Shown one piece after another: positions 60,235 to 64,000 of a stretch of 64,000 nt of DNA. Origin of the DNA: Sipunculus nudus (Eukaryota; Annelida; Sipuncula; Golfingiida; Sipunculidae); assembly GCA_026874595.1 (NCBI GenBank), contig CM049316.1, positions 70,392,176-70,456,175 on the forward strand. Direction: 5' to 3'. Position 1 is the stretch's first letter; each line of letters opens with the position of its first letter. The notes beneath the pieces were generated by a model. It ran no database searches and was not told the origin of the DNA. It saw only the letters and a program-made list of their open reading frames with translations. Position numbers and translations under genes: made by a program.

Positions 60235-63200
60235 TTTTACAATGCTGTGGAAAAAAATATACTATCCTTCGTTTTTGGAATACGGTATGATGATGAGGCC
60301 AATGATGACCTGGGATGATCGATGATATTTCAAGATTAATAGGTTCATAAGGTTAAATATAGCAATCAACCTGTGTGAATTCAATGCATCGTAGAAATCA
60401 AGCTGAAGTCGACTGATTGTCACTGTTTGCTCTGTATCTGTATCACTCGTTCTCGATTCAATAAATAGTCATCTTGGCAGCTTTTGGAACCTAAATGTAT
60501 TGCTTCAGACCTCATCTTTGCTTAAGCTTTCACGAAATCATTTTTGTTCTTGGGCCGCTGGAGAGATGACAAAAGTATCCTAAGGGGGCCCTTTTACTAA
60601 TACATCCTTAGTAATTTGACGAAGAGTCTATCGTGGCGCCACCTGTCAAAAATACGAACTCGACCCAGCGAAAATCCGTCCCCCGGTGAAGTCACACGGA
60701 CCTATCGCATCAGAAGGACGATAAATGGACATAATTATTGAATTGTATAATGGACATTCAAATAAAATGATCGTAAGTTTACTATCCAATTAAATATATT
60801 CGTGTGCACTAGAAAGTTTGGAGTTAAGTAGTTTGTGAATAACTTTAAAAACTTTGTCTTGTTTGCTATGGATAATCAGTCATCGCCCTATAAACCTCTC
60901 CTTGACACATTCACTTGTTTATCATGCTGTCATAGACATATTCAGCGGTTCATCATAAATCGTGATGATGTACTTATTGATAAACTGTGGGTTTTCCTAA
61001 TTTAATCAATCCTTTGTTTCTTCCATATTCATTTTAAGCCTTGAGTGCCACTTACCTAATTGGTAGAACTCACAATTATGGAAACAAAGCAGGCGTGGTA
61101 TTAGTACGTATTACTCCAACAGATGGCAGCACTGGCGAGAAAGCGTGGGTGTTTGTGCATTCATTTGAAATAATCTCAATAATCTGGAAATAATCAAAAT
61201 ATGATCTGGAGTTTCTGGCTCGCGCTTTATGCATTGCTGACTCCAACACAACAGACGTGCACAGACGGGCACAGAAAGAAACAATTCAGTGTTATCACTG
61301 AACATTTGTCACGCATCTCTTCCATTGCCACGCCTGGTATTTAGGTTTTTAATTTTGAAATGTCGGGAGTGAAGCAAAATGTGTCCTAAGGGGGGGGGGG
61401 CTATTCCCTTATTTATCCATATATCTAAAGATATCTCAATTTATATTCAAACGGGGTGATCGCAGCGCCACCTATGTGTATCTACCTGGGATGTGTAATC
61501 GTGTTATGTTTGAATATGAAAATAGTTAAGCCAGTCTTAATTATACAATAGCGCCAAATGTAGTATTTGGAATTAAAATGGTGCAAAAGTTGGGAATAAT
61601 GAACCGATGGGGCAGGCTAGTAATATTTAAAGCGAAATCGTACAGTAAATAATAGTTTAGTTACATTTATACCATAACGTTGTTGGATTCCTTAGTTGAT
61701 ATGCTCGGTCAGCAACTGAGAATAAGAACCATATTGATCCATAAGCCGTATTTATCGCACAAATAACAGTCTCCGGTCCATAGTGATGGATCAACCCACT
61801 ACCCCAAGTAATATCAGGTCTTGCGACCCACACCCAATAGTACCGTGTTCTTACCATCAATATTCAATAGTTTATAGCGCTTAAAGTAGGAACACGTTAT
61901 TAAGGCTAATTAATATTACATTAGGGAATACATTTTAAATTTTAATCAGATTTACATTTTTTTACTTTTTTCACTAAAATGGCTCTGGCGTGACATCGTT
62001 AACAGTACCACGTACCACTCAATATTTATAAGTGAGACACTGCAAGTCCAAATTCTGGTGTAGAAAAGAATGAGGTCGGATGCATAGCGCCATCAACAGA
62101 GCTGCTCTACTCAACTACACATTTTGGCGTTGGCTGGTCTTACATAACAGGACTTATGACACAAGGCAGTGATACCCCTTAAATGGAAAAAGTACAAGGC
62201 CGAATTCCATTCAAGGCAAAAAACATCATTGAAATATCGAATATTAGGAGTTTCAATGAAGAAGGTGGAAACCACCTCGATTCAATTGTTAAGACTGGGC
62301 AAAGATGGACGTATTTTGAGAACCATTACCAGGTTGTTTTCATGCAGAATTAAGAACGTGGCCAGAAGCGGAGGCAGGGTCTTCATTGACGATTATCTTT
62401 ATCAGTGTTCGGCATTAATAGGGTGGACTGGATCTTGATTCTTACTTTTCCTTTTAAATTTTCATAGAAATAACTAAAATAACGTTAATTTCTTTCAATT
62501 GAAACAAGAAAAACACCAATGCTGTTTATGTTTACGAATAATCATTAATATTTAATTAACTGTTAAAAAGCTTCATCCCTTATTTTATATTCGCCTTTGG
62601 ACATATGAAGCGGCCAGGTCCATACAGAATTCACTTCGAGGTTAGTAACCCTTGATTTCACGAGACGTTGTCCTACAAAGAAGGCTTTCGGGGTTTTATC
62701 TTGGCAGAAAAAAAATATTAACTACATTTTCAAAGCGAAAGTAATGCAAGATTGAAAAACATGCGGAGAATATGGTAAAATAACATGTAGCCACCCGCAA
62801 TGAAAATATAATACACAGCCATCTCAAGTACTGCAATAATATAAGTACAAAAGATTTGTGGCGCTCCACAGCAGACGACACATCCGAGTCACGTGGTATA
62901 TGCCATTTAAGGTCATCTGAATCACATGTTATGTGCCATATAAGGTGTTGCATGACTGCGCCGTAAACGTTTATGCCGGGACGCGAGGAATGAGAAATCG
63001 ATGATTTCATGGTCGGCCTTGTGTGATATATTTCATATATACGGCCTGGCCGAGTGCCTGGTCAGGGAAATACCCCAATCTTATGTTGGTGTGTAGGCCG
63101 GGTTCGCAATCTGTCATGTTTCTTTAATGCCAATCAAACCTTCTTTTCGGCAGCCCTGGCATCTCTGATATATTGAGCTGAGGTCAAGTTGGTCGTCCAT

Positions 63201-64000
63201 TTTGTTTTCCTTCCCCAGGAAACTCCTTGGAGGTGGGCCTAGAAGTTTTAATGACACATAGGGATATACCACTGCCCCAGTTCTAGCGCAAATTCAGCCA
63301 AGTTCCCGGCGCACATTTAAGTGTGGTTTTGGACAATATCCTATGACTTTTCAAAACAATGCCGCTAAATTCTAGCTTTGGCTTGGGGTAATCCCCATTT
63401 AACAGACAAGCCAACGTCACATTGGAATAATTTTTTTTTCTATCCATTTTCCTTATATATGTGAAGAATGTGCGGTTTATTTTTTGGACTTGGCTTTAAT
63501 GTTTATATTCACCAAAAGGCGAGGTGGATATTTTAAACAAACCTTATATTTTACTGAAAAAAAAGAGAAAATGTCTTCATCAAGTCATATTTATTGAGCT
63601 GTTGTTACCAAATTTACAGAACTCAAAAGTTATTACCGTATTGTGTTAACTATATGTTGCTGACTATGATAATACACAGGGACCAGCCATTCACATCATG
63701 TGTATGACTCCTTGTGATCAATAAGAAGCTTGTGCGGGTTTTGGTTTGGATTCAGCACGTGATCCGTTTTCAGGAATAGGATCAAGGAATATTCCTAAAT
63801 GTATAGTCACTTATGCACGAAAGAACGTGGGAATCTGGTGAATGCAAACGCGGTTTTGGGAAAATCACTCAATAGGGATGGCGGAAGATTTTGTTCCTAA
63901 ATAATGAAGATTTCTAGTTAAGTAAAACCATACCTTCCTCAAACTGTACTCCAATGGATACAAATCATCTCGGGGGGTACACATCCATCTTAAATAAAAC
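60235..64000. other. Terminal noncoding stretch, no gene recognised
   Basis: It contains a CTCF-like CCAACAGATGGCAGC at 61116-61130, several GGCGCCACCT-like motifs (60635, 61460) and a G run near 61390-61400. The 89-codon frame at 62169-62438 and the 104-codon minus-strand frame at 62696-63010 have no recognised motif. An exon could be missed here, since short exons without known domains cannot be called by eye. Confidence 0.45.

Overview
The window looks like nuclear DNA from an animal, most likely a mollusc and perhaps a bivalve. The evidence is AT-rich, gene-poor sequence, a coding gene split by a very long GT-AG intron, many AT, ATT and homopolymer-C tracts, tRNA-derived SINEs with a Meta-type central motif, short TIR transposons, and a ~155-bp tandem repeat with a short tail resembling bivalve repeat elements. 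The species assignment is inference. I see no bacterial operon, rRNA gene, intact tRNA gene or CRISPR array.

Only one gene can be supported. It is on the + strand, with coding exons 16905-17398 and 39072-39876 and a 21,673-base intron. The splice is phase 2 and gives a 432-residue protein of the CE1 / polyhydroxybutyrate-depolymerase / feruloyl-esterase family. It has a signal peptide and a hydrophobic C-terminal tail. The acid and histidine of the triad and the oxyanion HG motif are present, but the nucleophile motif G-x-S-x-G reads G-F-A-N-G. This predicts a secreted or surface-anchored pseudoenzyme, or a changed mechanism.

Layout: 1-16.9 kb is intergenic or 5' noncoding sequence holding a SINE, a ~155-bp tandem array rich in AGGTCAnnnTGACCT palindromes, a TTA-flanked TIR element and two TTAA-flanked MITE copies in opposite orientation. 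At 16.9-39.9 kb is the esterase-like gene. Its intron carries a 2.1-kb 38-bp minisatellite 460 bases after the donor, followed by about 19 kb with no recognisable gene. At 39.9-64 kb there is no gene I recognise. This part contains several nonautonomous transposons (two with hAT-like 8-bp target duplications), an almost fully palindromic MITE, two inverted copies of an LTR-like element, further SINE copies and many microsatellites.

The rest of the noncoding DNA is largely unassigned. Scattered CTCF-like motifs and a few denser, GC-balanced blocks are candidates for regulation, but cannot be proved from one sequence.
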